Source: Sphingobacterium sp. R2 | Lineage (GTDB): Bacteria > Bacteroidota > Bacteroidia > Sphingobacteriales > Sphingobacteriaceae | Length of the DNA stretch: 64,000 nucleotides | Direction of reading: 5' to 3' | NCBI RefSeq assembly: GCF_040760075.1 | Contig: NZ_CP142884.1 | Location: forward strand, 3,348,001 to 3,412,000 | Shown: piece after piece, positions 43,310 to 52,534 of the stretch | How positions within the stretch are numbered: the stretch's first letter is position 1 | Layout of the letters: the number at the start of each line of letters is the position of its first letter | Notes under the pieces: model-generated | What the model was told of the DNA's origin: nothing | Database searches by the model: none | Seen by the model: only the letters and a program-made list of their open reading frames with translations | Position numbers and translations under genes: made by a program

Positions 43310-43816
43310 CAATCCATTATTTTAAGTGCAAAGGGAGAGGAAAGTTTATCATTTTATACCGGTTGTAAAGTGTCTGAAAATTGGGTGCAGGACTGCGGTA
43401 TTGACTTTAACGATAAACAACAGGTTTTCGAGTGGTTTAAAATCGCTTTCTCGCCATGGAGTACGCAAAGGCAGGAACTTTTTTCAAGTAATGAAATTTG
43501 GTGTATCCCACGTCCACAATACCATTTTCCATTACACCAAACTTGGCCGACATTACCTAACTTGACATTGCTTAGCGATGCGTCGCATCGTATGCCACCA
43601 TACGCCGGTGAGGGAGTAAACCAAGCAATGCAAGACGCTTTTGAATTAGCAGAAAATTTAACAAACGATGGCTTTCCCGACATTCAAACTGCCATTGCAC
43701 ATTATGAAAAAAAAATACAGGAAAGAGTTTCATTGGTAATTAGCGATACGTTGAAAAATACTGAAATATTACACAGCGAAAATAGGATTATTAAATTACT
43801 TCGTATGTTTAAATAG
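43310..43816 (+). pseudogene. Truncated FAD-dependent monooxygenase (TetX-like C-terminal part)
   Basis: The open frame runs from 43310 to 43816 but has no plausible start. It encodes LSAKGEESLSFYTGCKVSEN, then WVQDCGIDF, WCIPRPQYHFPLHQTW and LLSDASHRMPPYAGEGVNQA, the second FAD-binding motif of group A flavin monooxygenases such as TetX. The first FAD motif (GxGxxG, about 200 residues upstream) is missing, so half of the usual 370-380 residues has been lost. It is a gene remnant and should be inactive. It lies between the SusR-like gene and the glycosyltransferase operon; no mobile element is seen at the break. Confidence 0.75.
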
Positions 43817-43819
43817 TTT

Positions 43820-44656
43820 CTATTCCGTTAGACTGGCCACAATTTCTTGATTTGATGGTTCACGAATAATGATAATCTCATTATCTTTAAAAATTATAAG
43901 GCCGCTTTCACTAAATTTATTTAGCCATCCCATCATGGGCCAGACTCCCCACTTTTGAAAAAATTGAGTAGCGTTGTTGACAATGGATTTAAAGTGGTTT
44001 AAAGGTGGACTATAACTTGGGTGATACTGGTGATACGCCAATGCATCGATTGTAATATGAGCTATACTATTTTTCCTTGCGCTGAAGCCAAAATCTGTAT
44101 CTTCAGCGCCATATCCAATATAGTTTTGATCGAATCCACCAATTTTATTGAAAGTATCTTTGCTACACCCAAAATTGAGTGACCAGAATAGTTCGTAACT
44201 AAATTGATTTAACTCTTTCCTGACAGGGTCGGACCTGCTGTTTTTCATTAATTGCGACATCCAGTCAGGCTTATCTGCAAAGCCTTTTTTCAAATACCTA
44301 ACCCTACCGCTTAGTAAAGCATTCTTTTTATTCGAGTAGGGCAGATACTGTTCGATTAAATTTTGCGCAGGAATGCAGTCTACGTCTAAGAAGATATTAA
44401 AGGAAGAGCTAGAACTTTTTATGGCCATATTCCTTGCTTCGCCCAAATTTAGATCCCCTTCTGTTTCCATTTCTACGGTGTTTATTCTAAAGGGATATTC
44501 ATCATCTTCAAATGGGTATGCACGTTCATTGATAAACACGATCACTATTTCTGCCGGTAAGATAGAATTTTTAGCGAGTCCGTTAAGCAGGTTTATCAGC
44601 GCATGATGGCGTTTATGTACAATTGTCAATACGGAGACCGGAGCAGTGGAGCACAT
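43820..44656 (-). CDS. Family 2 glycosyltransferase (chondroitin-polymerase/galactosyltransferase type)
   Basis: A protein of about 278 residues read from ATG 44656 (MCSTAPVSVLTIVHKRHHAL), just after the stop of the upstream gene. GT-A motifs: NLGEARNMAI (around 80), the DxD in FLDVDCIPA (around 100), the acceptor loop FWSLNFGCSKDTFNKIGGFD and YGAEDTDFGFS (the catalytic GAEDxD of the Glyco_transf_7C group). It is the last gene of a three-gene glycosyltransferase operon. It probably adds a hexose or hexosamine to a surface glycan or glycolipid; acceptor and sugar are unknown. Confidence 0.85.
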   Translation of the reverse strand: MCSTAPVSVLTIVHKRHHALINLLNGLAKNSILPAEIVIVFINERAYPFEDDEYPFRINTVEMETEGDLNLGEARNMAIKSSSSSFNIFLDVDCIPAQNLIEQYLPYSNKKNALLSGRVRYLKKGFADKPDWMSQLMKNSRSDPVRKELNQFSYELFWSLNFGCSKDTFNKIGGFDQNYIGYGAEDTDFGFSARKNSIAHITIDALAYHQYHPSYSPPLNHFKSIVNNATQFFQKWGVWPMMGWLNKFSESGLIIFKDNEIIIIREPSNQEIVASLTE

Positions 44657-44660
44657 ATTT

Positions 44661-45728
44661 CTAATTCGATAATGTTTTAAATAATTGTGAGTGCAGTTTC
44701 TTAAGCTGTGTTGCAATTTCAGAAGTCGCTTTTGGGTTCATCAATTTTTCCCAGCCTTCGATCTTCAATTTTTTTGTCTTTTCAATGATATGTAACCAGT
44801 TTGCCTGATGTAAATCTTTCTCTTCTACCACCTTGGCTACTCCTGCATTTTCCAATATTTTGGCCTTTATTTTTTGTTCTTCAAAAGGCCTTTCTGCAGG
44901 TATACAAATAATCTTTTTCCTTAAATCACCCAATTCCATTATGCAGTTATGCCCAGCATTGCTAATTACGATCCCGCAATTTTTAAGTATAGGGTATGCA
45001 TTCTTTGAATTGCCATAATAACTCACTCCATCAATAGCCTGATAATTTTGTATGGTACCAAGTATATGTAAATTGAATGTTTGCGGTAGATCCCTCCTAA
45101 TTTGAGCAATAAGCGGCAGGTCAAAACATGTGCCACCCTGGCCAAAGAAAATAGCTATCTGATCTTCCGAACTCGAATGCTCTTCAATTGACATTCCGCT
45201 ATATTTAGAGAACCCACCTGAATAAAATGTCTTTTGTATAAACTCCTTTTCGATAGGCTGCGCCATTGATTTTACGTAGGGTGCCAGCAGAAGAGATGCG
45301 CTTTCATAGGCCAGTATGTGCGGAGTATCAGACCGGTCACCGTGCTGCCTCACCACTACGGTTGGTATCCCACAGAGACGGGCTAGTAATGCGATCTCGA
45401 CAGACACATCAACAATAAGTAGGCAATGGTTATTTTTTGCGAAAAAATTTATTATACGATTGTTTCTCTCCACTATTCCCTTCACATTAAGAGGGGCATA
45501 ATGTAAAAAATTCAACTCACTACTTGTCCAATCCCGATCGCTATCAGTAGGCGTGTCAAATGGCAATTCGATTGTTAAGATATCTTCCGGTAATAGATCT
45601 TTATAAGTTGCCAATGAACTACCAAAAAATACCACTTCGTTATGGGGAAGTTGCTCTGCTATGGCTAAGGCTCTCGTCAAATGACCCGCCCCGTGGTGAT
45701 GGATATAAAAAGCGTACTTATAGGGCAT
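44661..45728 (-). CDS. Glycosyltransferase of GT28/MurG-like fold
   Basis: A protein of about 355 residues from ATG 45728 (MPYKYAFYIHHHGAGHLTRA). The GT-B opening HHHGAGHLTRALAIA, the GQGGTCFDLPLIAQ strand at the domain interface and the donor-site segment ISNAGHNCIMELGDLRKKI followed by PAERPFEEQ match MurG/UGT-like enzymes. A longer start at 45851 would add 41 residues inside the upstream gene and does not look family-like. It overlaps the upstream GT4 gene by 11 bases and leaves four bases before the GT2 gene. The Glu/Gln contacts for a UDP-sugar are plausible, but the sugar cannot be assigned. Confidence 0.8.
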   Translation of the reverse strand: MPYKYAFYIHHHGAGHLTRALAIAEQLPHNEVVFFGSSLATYKDLLPEDILTIELPFDTPTDSDRDWTSSELNFLHYAPLNVKGIVERNNRIINFFAKNNHCLLIVDVSVEIALLARLCGIPTVVVRQHGDRSDTPHILAYESASLLLAPYVKSMAQPIEKEFIQKTFYSGGFSKYSGMSIEEHSSSEDQIAIFFGQGGTCFDLPLIAQIRRDLPQTFNLHILGTIQNYQAIDGVSYYGNSKNAYPILKNCGIVISNAGHNCIMELGDLRKKIICIPAERPFEEQKIKAKILENAGVAKVVEEKDLHQANWLHIIEKTKKLKIEGWEKLMNPKATSEIATQLKKLHSQLFKTLSN

Positions 45729-46803
45729 ACTTACTTTCGCAATTTTCGATGACTTGGGCAAATACATTTTCATAGGAGGATACCATTTCTTTAATATCCA
45801 AAGCTGACTCAGCATGTGCTCGACAAGCTTTTCTACTAAGCTGCGCCGCATCGTTTATGCATTTTGCCAATTCAACCACCGAGCACGATGCGGTAAGACA
45901 TCCCGTTTCGTTATTTACAATCTTTGGCAGTGCTCCTCTCGCGAAACCCGCAACTGGTGTTCCGCAAGCTAAGCTTTCGGCGACAACCAAACCGAAAGGT
46001 TCTTCCCAACAAGGCGTAATAACACTTACTGCTGCATTCCCAATAAGTTCATTAAGTTCTTCGTGTGTACAGTGCTCTACCCACTCAGCGCTTTCATCCA
46101 GAAGCGGCTTAACAAAAGTTTCAAAATAGTGCTTGTCGGCGACTGAACCCGCTATTTTGATAGGCCTTCCGGCTAATTTTGCTGCTGCGATTGCAAAATG
46201 GGTTCCTTTATCAGGATGAATTCTACCGAACCATAAGACATAATTTCCGGCATTTTTAGCTGTAAATATCCATTTATCCAGATTGATACCATTTTGTATA
46301 ACCTTGCATTCGGTGATATAAGGCTCCCACGAAGAAGCATTTGTTTCCGACACAGAGACATACGTTAGCTTTTTGTAGCGATTTGCTGCCAAAATAGCCC
46401 TTTTCATCTCAAAGATAGGAGGAGTATGCAATACGGTTACCATTGGCGTTTGCATAAGGGTTGCCATTGTAATCGGTACATAATTTAGGCTATTGTTAAA
46501 CACCACATCAAAATCATATTGGTCTATCTCCTGCATCAGTTCCAGATAAGCGTGATGCGTAGAGATAAAATCCTCACTTAACTCGTGAGAGCGAAATCTG
46601 CTCAATGTTTCCATATCATAATCAACATCGCTAAGGATAGAATGTACATTTAGATTAGGATCCGAATGCTCACTCGCAAACAAGGTAACCTCATGGCCCC
46701 TTTGCAACAAAAGTTTAGTTACTTCGTATGTAAAGGCTTCCAGTCCGCCCATAAATGGTTTGCGGATGGGATGTTTTAAATGAGCAAGCACTGCTATTTT
46801 CAT
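45718..46803 (-). CDS. Family 4 glycosyltransferase
   Basis: A 361-aa GT-B enzyme and the first gene of the glycosyltransferase operon. The N-terminus MKIAVLAHLKHPIRKPFMGG contains the Gly-rich acceptor loop. The C-terminal domain has VLWFGRIHPDKGTHFAI, the KIAGS strand and PCWEEPFGLVVAESLACG, the EPFGxxxxE motif that binds the nucleotide sugar. Such retaining enzymes build lipopolysaccharide, capsule or small glycolipids. Neighbours are two further glycosyltransferases only; no flippase or polymerase is visible, suggesting a short glycan or glycolipid. Confidence 0.9.
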   Translation of the reverse strand: MKIAVLAHLKHPIRKPFMGGLEAFTYEVTKLLLQRGHEVTLFASEHSDPNLNVHSILSDVDYDMETLSRFRSHELSEDFISTHHAYLELMQEIDQYDFDVVFNNSLNYVPITMATLMQTPMVTVLHTPPIFEMKRAILAANRYKKLTYVSVSETNASSWEPYITECKVIQNGINLDKWIFTAKNAGNYVLWFGRIHPDKGTHFAIAAAKLAGRPIKIAGSVADKHYFETFVKPLLDESAEWVEHCTHEELNELIGNAAVSVITPCWEEPFGLVVAESLACGTPVAGFARGALPKIVNNETGCLTASCSVVELAKCINDAAQLSRKACRAHAESALDIKEMVSSYENVFAQVIENCESKYAL

Positions 46804-47172
46804 AATATATTGAATGTATATATGCTGGCGACATCACCATGCTGATTAGAACACGGCCAAGAGAAATTGGTTCACCACTATTTAAAATTATTTTTGGACT
46901 ATCCCGGGCCAGTTGCTTACATGGTTAATATTGCGATGCAATATAGGGTTGTCTGTAGTTTAGTTAGTCGGTTGTAAGGTCAATATTTGTATTTTGATAA
47001 TTAGAAACAAAGACTGTTAGCTGTTGTTATATCTTTTTTTACGCTTTAGGTATTTTTACATTAATTTTATAAGACTCGAGATTATCCTATCTATTGCCGT
47101 CAATAACTATCGCAGTTGATTTCGTTGTAGGCATTTATTGTTACATTTGTATTTAATAATAGTTTAAAATCT
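46804..47172. other. Divergent intergenic region, GT operon and AraC gene
   Basis: 369 AT-rich bases that must hold the promoters of the minus-strand glycosyltransferase operon and of the plus-strand AraC gene. I see no supported gene, RNA or strong hairpin, and no full TAnnTTTG element with a -33 partner. Confidence 0.4.
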
Positions 47173-48030
47173 ATGCGCAAACGGACGGTATCTATTCCTA
47201 TTAGAACCTGGGGCCGAGATTACGGTAATGGCATAGCTGTCATTAATATGGAGTCGGAAATTCCAGGAAGTAAAGAATTCAATTATGCACATCGACACGA
47301 TTATCACCTTTTCGTATTGCAGGAAAGTGGCATCTCGCATACCGAAATTGATTTTAAGCAATATTTCATAGATCAGCCTACTATTATCTATCAATCGCCA
47401 AATCAGGTACACAGGGCTTTGAAAGTTAAACAGTTAAGTGGTTTTATAATGACCATGTCCAATGAAAACTTACATGCGGATTATTTGAAAATATTGCAGA
47501 TGAATACACCTGTCGAGCCATTAACCTTATCCTCAAAGACAGATTTAGCAATTATACGAGAAGCTTTTTCTTTATGTAAAAAGCTATTCGATCGAAGAGA
47601 TGACAAACTATACGATCGCCAGGTAAGAGACAGTTGCAATACCTTAGTTGGCCTATTTATGTCGCAATTTCTCAAACAAACAAAAGACGCAGAGAAACTT
47701 TCGCGTTTTGAAATAGTTCATAAGGCATTCACGGGTTTACTTGAGCAAAATTTTGTGAGCATGAAACGTCCCGCAGACTATGCCGCAGCATTAAACATCT
47801 CCGTTGCTTATCTGAATGAGTGCGTGAAGAACGCAACAGGTGTATCCGTTTCATATCAGATACAACAACGAATTATTTTAGAGGCTAAGCGCCTGCTTTA
47901 TCACTCAGATAGATCCGTAAAGGAGGTTGCAATTGAATTAGGCTACGATGATTATCCTTATTTTTCGCGACTATTTACCAAAGTTGCAGGAGTTACCGCT
48001 TTGACATTTCGTAGAAAAAACCACGATTAA
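47173..48030 (+). CDS. AraC family transcription regulator
   Basis: A 285-aa protein with an N-terminal cupin-like sensor part (HRHDYHLFVLQESGISHTEI, around 35-55) and a C-terminal AraC DNA-binding domain (about 185-285) with two helix-turn-helix motifs: RPADYAAALNISVAYLNECV and VKEVAIELGYDDYPYFSRLF. It lies 75 bases upstream of a siderophore-interacting-type flavoprotein and is on the same strand. This layout suggests control of iron-siderophore use or of that reductase. Confidence 0.9.
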   Translation: MRKRTVSIPIRTWGRDYGNGIAVINMESEIPGSKEFNYAHRHDYHLFVLQESGISHTEIDFKQYFIDQPTIIYQSPNQVHRALKVKQLSGFIMTMSNENLHADYLKILQMNTPVEPLTLSSKTDLAIIREAFSLCKKLFDRRDDKLYDRQVRDSCNTLVGLFMSQFLKQTKDAEKLSRFEIVHKAFTGLLEQNFVSMKRPADYAAALNISVAYLNECVKNATGVSVSYQIQQRIILEAKRLLYHSDRSVKEVAIELGYDDYPYFSRLFTKVAGVTALTFRRKNHD

Positions 48031-48105
48031 TCCCATACTTACTCTCTTCTGTTCTTTTTTATACGATCGAATCTCGTGTACTTTGCTTAAACAAAATGTA
48101 ATATT

Positions 48106-48822
48106 ATGCCAAGTGCACCAAAATGGTTATTTGATACTTTAGAGTTCTTAACGCCCAAGCTACCCTTGATCGAAGTTGTTGAAACGGTCTTTTTATCAAA
48201 ATCTGTTAAGAAGATTTGTTTTAAAGGTGATTTAAAAGACGTACAATTCGCGGTCGGCTCCTTTATCGACTTTAGGGTGAACGATACAGAAGCGCGAAGA
48301 TATTCGGTTTCTTATTCAGATATTGAAAAGGGTTTGTTTGAATTCATCATTTATTTGAATGGTAAAGGTTGCGGAAGTAGTTTTATGGCGAACGTAAAGG
48401 TTGGCGACAAAATAGTTATGTATAAGCCGAGAGCGATAAGTAGGTATTATGATAAAACAGCGCGAAGGTTTGTGATTTTTGGCGATGAAACTTCATTAGC
48501 ACTTGCTGTTTCTTTTCTTCCGGTTTTAAAGGAGAATAAACGACAATTTCTGTTCATTTTTGAATTAGACGAAGAGAACAAAGAAGTTCCAAAATTATTG
48601 GGTTTGGAAAACTGCCTTATATTTCCCAAAAACTTTTTGTTCAGTAAAGAGGGCTGGCTAAGCGGAACACCGATAATTAATAGCTCGGATTGGCGCGAAG
48701 CCAGTTTTGTGTTGACCGGGAACGTAAAGTCGGCTCAAACGTTTCGAAAAATCATTAAAGAGAAATCAAATGGTAACATTTATTTACATGGCTATTGGCT
48801 AGAGGGTAAAAAGGGATTATAG
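48106..48822 (+). CDS. Siderophore-interacting-type FAD reductase
   Basis: A 238-aa flavoprotein. The FAD-binding domain has RRYSVSYSDI (the RxYS/T motif, around 65), GKGCGSSFMANVKVGDKIVM and the NAD(P)-binding part with FVIFGDETSLALAVSFLPVL. The end HGYWLEGKKG resembles the closing GYWRxG of siderophore-interacting proteins (PF08021/PF04954). Such proteins release iron from imported ferric siderophores by reduction. It follows an AraC regulator; no siderophore receptor gene is adjacent in this window, so the iron link is inferred. Confidence 0.78.
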   Translation: MPSAPKWLFDTLEFLTPKLPLIEVVETVFLSKSVKKICFKGDLKDVQFAVGSFIDFRVNDTEARRYSVSYSDIEKGLFEFIIYLNGKGCGSSFMANVKVGDKIVMYKPRAISRYYDKTARRFVIFGDETSLALAVSFLPVLKENKRQFLFIFELDEENKEVPKLLGLENCLIFPKNFLFSKEGWLSGTPIINSSDWREASFVLTGNVKSAQTFRKIIKEKSNGNIYLHGYWLEGKKGL

Positions 48823-49068
48823 CATTAGCACTTTAGCATTGCTATCGAGTACGATGGAGAAATGTCAACATGGCCAATATCACATGATCTCCAGCGCTAT
48901 ATAGTAAACTGATCTTATGAAGCTGCCTAACCGTAGAGAACTAAGTGTATAGCGAAATTAATGTTACAAACACAAGCTGTAAGTTCTGATGGTAATCATT
49001 CTCGAAAAATAGATTTACAGCCGAATCTTAGTGTGATAGTAAATACGGGCGATGCAAAAGTATAGTTG

Positions 49069-49443
49069 TTATGAGACTTTTATAAACTCACCATTTTCAC
49101 TTACTACTTCGTTACCCCATTTCGTAATGGCTTCTAGAACTGGAAGAAGGCTTTTCCCTAAATCGGATAGGCTGTAAATTGTCATTATAGGAGGTTTCTC
49201 TCCATATACCCTCTTCGTGACTAAACCATCTTTTTCCAATTTCTTTAATTGCAGACTCAATGTCATTTCCGTAATTGTAGGCATTTCTTTCCGAAGCTCA
49301 TTATACCTTTTTGGCATATCTTTTAAATGATATAGGATAACGGCTTTCCATTTTCCACCCATCAAATCCATTGTTAGACTGACTGTACAAGGGTAACTTT
49401 TCCCTTTAAGTGTCACGTAATCGCCGGTACATTCTGTTTTCAT
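49069..49443 (-). CDS. HxlR family transcription regulator
   Basis: A 124-aa winged-helix regulator. Typical features are CTVSLTMDLMGGKWKAVILY (about 19-38), RYNELRKEMPTITEMTLSLQ (recognition helix) and the wing with KPPIMTIYSLSDLGKSLLPV. The N-terminal Cys6 and the Cys in YPC may sense redox or quinone stress, as in YodB and QorR. It is divergent from a quinone-reductase-like gene across 86 bases, which is the usual arrangement of such regulators with their targets. Confidence 0.9.
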   Translation of the reverse strand: MKTECTGDYVTLKGKSYPCTVSLTMDLMGGKWKAVILYHLKDMPKRYNELRKEMPTITEMTLSLQLKKLEKDGLVTKRVYGEKPPIMTIYSLSDLGKSLLPVLEAITKWGNEVVSENGEFIKVS

Positions 49444-49478
49444 GCTACATTTATTTCGACCTATCCATCTTGATAGTT

Positions 49479-49492
49479 ATTGCAAATGCAAT
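49479..49492. promoter_or_regulatory. Palindrome in the HxlR/quinone reductase intergenic region
   Basis: ATTGCAAATGCAAT has perfect six-base arms about a two-base centre and lies midway between the two divergent starts. It is a good candidate for the HxlR operator. Two near-identical TTACTTAAAAT and TTACTAAAAT segments follow at about 49493 and 49510. Confidence 0.4.
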
Positions 49493-49529
49493 TTACTTAA
49501 AATAGTTTTGTTACTAAAATAATTATAGT

Positions 49530-50078
49530 ATGTCATTAGTAATTTTAGCACACCCCAATTATGATAAATCTTTTGCTAACAAAACGATTATTGAAGAGCT
49601 AAAGAGCAACAACATGAATATTGAAATCAGGGATATCTATGCGTTATATCCTGATTATGATATTGATGTAAGAGAAGAACAGAAAGCTCTTTTACGCCAT
49701 AGGAACATTATTTTTCAATACCCGTTTTATTGGTACAATATGCCGGCCATTTTAAAGCACTGGTTTGATAGGGTATTTGAGTATCAATTTGCTTATGGTT
49801 CAAAAGGAGATAAACTAAAGGACAAAAACTTTATACCGAGTTTTACAGTAGGTTCATCAGAAAGAAGTTACACCGCTTTAGGCTTTCAGCATTTTCGTGT
49901 GTATGAATTTTGTAAACACCTTGAGCAGACAGCTTACCATACCCAAATGAATTACATTGAGCCGATTTATTTTCATGGTACTTCGCTAGCTGCGGGCTAT
50001 ACTGAGGAAGAAATAAGAGTCAATGCAAGACTGCACGCAAAAAAATTGATACAAACGTTGATAGAGTTGGAAAGATAG
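49530..50078 (+). CDS. NAD(P)H-quinone oxidoreductase of the KefF/YwrO type
   Basis: A 182-aa flavodoxin-like reductase. It opens with MSLVILAHPNYDKSFANKTI, the FMN/FAD phosphate-binding start of the family, and has FQYPFYWYNMPAILKHWFDR (around 66-85), the conserved PxWWxxxPaxlKxwxDR motif in a Tyr form, and FTVGSSERSYTALG. It reduces quinones and electrophiles by two electrons. It is divergent from the HxlR regulator gene, which probably represses it until quinone or aldehyde stress. Confidence 0.88.
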   Translation: MSLVILAHPNYDKSFANKTIIEELKSNNMNIEIRDIYALYPDYDIDVREEQKALLRHRNIIFQYPFYWYNMPAILKHWFDRVFEYQFAYGSKGDKLKDKNFIPSFTVGSSERSYTALGFQHFRVYEFCKHLEQTAYHTQMNYIEPIYFHGTSLAAGYTEEEIRVNARLHAKKLIQTLIELER

Positions 50079-50701
50079 CGACTTCTATTCGCGGATTCTG
50101 GCGAATTGTTAAAACTGAGTGAATAAAAATAAATAGTCTGAGCACCGCGCTATTTTCTGCTGACCATTTTTCGATCCTATATGGAGTATATTACGATAAT
50201 AATCTTTTAAATTTCTGACTTTTTAAACAAACGCTAAAGGTAATCGAATGTTGCATTATCGGTTTTACCAGAACGGCCTAATCTCACACAGGAAAAACTT
50301 TGAGAAAATCAGACATTTCCATAAGAACTATTAAAGGTATTGAATGCCGGCAGAAACCAAAACCCAATGGTAAGATAGCCGAGCCATTTTTTTATAATTT
50401 TAAAAGCTATCAGGAAGAAATGCTAAAGAAGAATAGAAAGTAGTCTGCTGCCAAAAAATCAAAATAGTAATGCGATAGGCCTGAACGGAAAAGTCTACTG
50501 GATTTGTCCGATAAATTGGATGATAATGGCAGTCTATCACTAAATAGAATGGTTAGGCAAGCAACGAAATGTCTACCAATTCACTTTATAAAATAATTCT
50601 CAGGGGCTATAAAATTTTATTTGGGGTACCAATGATTTTGATTTAGTAAATTTATCACTATATTAAGTTCGTCGTTCGTACCAATTATCAGAATTTGCCA
50701 A
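50079..50701. other. Long intergenic region upstream of the ECF sigma gene
   Basis: About 620 bases. A 53-codon open stretch (50282-50443, plus strand) encodes a Lys-rich peptide containing RQKPKPNGKIAEPFFYNF, but I recognise no family and it lacks an ATG. Frames are broken elsewhere. It may hold a decayed gene and, near 50618, the sigma-gene promoter. Confidence 0.35.
50618..50629 (+). promoter_or_regulatory. TATTTGGGGTAC box upstream of the sigma gene
   Basis: The 12-mer is identical to the one at 40141-40152 in front of the SusR-like regulator, where it overlaps the -7 element. Here it is about 73 bases before the ATG at 50702. The preceding bases fit the -7 consensus less well. Confidence 0.3.
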
Positions 50702-51295
50702 ATGAAATCTCCTAAAGAAGCTGCTACACTGGAAAAACTTAAAAATGGAGACCTAAATTCGTTTAATGAAATTTATTTCCATTATTCGCCAAAGATCTAT
50801 GTTAGATTGATCAAATTGGTGAAAAATCAAACTATTGTAGAAGAAATCTTACAAGAAGTATTTACCAAAATATGGCTCCAACGTGAAAAGATTGACCCTA
50901 ATAAGGGATTTGTCTCATTTCTCAATCATATTGCGGATAATTTGGCCATGGATTTTTTTCGAAAAGTGCAAAGAGACAAGGCTCTTCAATTGGAAATATG
51001 GGCTTCCGCTATAGAATTGTATTATCATACCGAAGAAAAGCTGTTTTTCAAAGATAAACAACAGATGTTGACCAATGCAATCGACTCCTTAAGCCCCAAA
51101 CGAAAGGAGATTCTGATCCTCAATAAATTTGAAGACAAAAGTTATAAAGAAATAGCCGATTTACTGGGCATCTCAGTATCTACTGTGAGTAATCAATTGG
51201 TGAGTGCACTCAAAGATATCAAAAAATATATTCAAGAAAACTACCGAGATGAGTATATAATCAGTCTTTTTGCGGCCTTTTTATTTAAGCTATAA
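50702..51295 (+). CDS. ECF-type sigma-70 factor
   Basis: A 197-aa sigma factor. Region 2 has FNEIYFHYSPKIYVRLIKLV and EILQEVFTKIWLQREKID (about 20-62), and region 4 has the LSPKRKEILILNKFEDKSYK segment and EIADLLGISVSTVSNQLVSA (about 125-170). Signal and partner genes follow at once: a FecR anti-sigma 90 bases downstream, then SusC and SusD. This is the Bacteroidota trans-envelope pattern in which receptor occupancy releases the sigma factor. It should drive its own downstream operon (51385-62814). Confidence 0.93.
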   Translation: MKSPKEAATLEKLKNGDLNSFNEIYFHYSPKIYVRLIKLVKNQTIVEEILQEVFTKIWLQREKIDPNKGFVSFLNHIADNLAMDFFRKVQRDKALQLEIWASAIELYYHTEEKLFFKDKQQMLTNAIDSLSPKRKEILILNKFEDKSYKEIADLLGISVSTVSNQLVSALKDIKKYIQENYRDEYIISLFAAFLFKL

Positions 51296-51384
51296 AAAAA
51301 ATAAAAAAAGTAATAGTGTGTTTCTCTTTGTCAAACGTATAGAGTAACAAATACAGCAATGTATTGAACTAATTATAGTAAATT

Positions 51385-52467
51385 TTGAAAGAGCAATCCG
51401 TTAAAGATCAATTGTTGGCGTATATCCACAACCGCTTGGATGCGCAGTATTATGAGTCATTTTTTGACGAAATGGCCGAGATGGATACTGCAATTCTAGA
51501 TTTATGGATCACTGAGATGCTGGATCAGGATGAAGGACAAGCATTACAACAAATTCCGTTACCAGATTTAAGCGTGGTTCATCGGAAAGTACTCGATCAT
51601 ATTTATGCCGTAGATCCGCCCAAACCTATGCTAATTCAGAGAATAAGCCCGTGGGCCTGGGCTTCCTGTGCCGCCGTGCTAATCTGCGTACTGTCGGTTC
51701 TCTTTTTGAAAAATTTCTCAACGTCAACAAAAGAACAGGTCACCTGGTATGAAAATAAAAATGCTTATACGATCAATGCTCAGCTTCCTGATAGCACGAC
51801 CGTTATCCTTTATCCACATGCAAAAATCGGATTCGAATATAGTGGCCGAGGCCACCGCGATGTACATCAGGTGCAAGGGCGAGTTATTTATAACGTGCAC
51901 AAAAACAAAAATGCACCTTTTCAAGTCAATTACAAAGGATATTTAACCACTGCCTTAGGAACAATATTTAGCGTAGATCCAATGGATGGCGATCATGTAC
52001 TGATAAAATTAATGGAGGGCAAAATCTCGGTCGGATCAGTTACAGCAGAGCACCGAAATTTAATATACCTCAAACCAAAAGAGGAAGTATTGGTCAACTT
52101 AAAACTGCAGCAGATGATTAAGTTTTCGGAGCCTGAATTGACAAAATCTCAGCCTGTTCGGGTAGATAAGGAGTTAAGAAAACTCATTCCACAGCTAACT
52201 GCCAATGTCGAATGGACCAGTCAGTCTGTCAAATTTAACCAAACCAAAAACATTCAACTCTTAAGAGTAATCGAAAGCCTTTATGATGTATCGATTATAT
52301 GCGATAATCCAGATTTACTCAATAGTTCATTTACAGGAAGTTTAAATAGCAAAGAATCGCTAGCGAATTTCTTGACCAGCTTCTGCCAATTGAACGGTTG
52401 TACATTCCAAGTGAACAATGGTATTGTCAACATCAGTAATTCGGGAAGAAAGGAGGACGTACAGTAG
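51385..52467 (+). CDS. FecR-type anti-sigma factor
   Basis: A 360-aa inner-membrane protein. The cytosolic N-terminal part (1-85) ends at a transmembrane helix (WAWASCAAVLICVLSVLFL, about 87-105). The periplasmic FecR domain follows (YTINAQLPDSTTVILYPHAK, VQGRVIYNVHKNKNAPFQVN, TALGTIFSVDPM). The C-terminal DUF4974-like domain (about 280-350, QTKNIQLLRVIESLYDVSII) is the usual STN-like end of Bacteroidota FecR proteins. It begins with TTG (51385). It holds the upstream sigma factor inactive until the SusC receptor is loaded. Confidence 0.93.
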   Translation: MKEQSVKDQLLAYIHNRLDAQYYESFFDEMAEMDTAILDLWITEMLDQDEGQALQQIPLPDLSVVHRKVLDHIYAVDPPKPMLIQRISPWAWASCAAVLICVLSVLFLKNFSTSTKEQVTWYENKNAYTINAQLPDSTTVILYPHAKIGFEYSGRGHRDVHQVQGRVIYNVHKNKNAPFQVNYKGYLTTALGTIFSVDPMDGDHVLIKLMEGKISVGSVTAEHRNLIYLKPKEEVLVNLKLQQMIKFSEPELTKSQPVRVDKELRKLIPQLTANVEWTSQSVKFNQTKNIQLLRVIESLYDVSIICDNPDLLNSSFTGSLNSKESLANFLTSFCQLNGCTFQVNNGIVNISNSGRKEDVQ

Positions 52468-52534
52468 GAGAGAATCAACCCAACGCAGAAAAATAAACCA
52501 ATATATAAATCAGAATAACCAACTGTAAACAATT

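Noticed and set aside
43354..43683. Minus-strand ORF opposite the monooxygenase remnant
   Set aside because: The plus strand encodes recognisable flavoprotein motifs; the minus frame has none.
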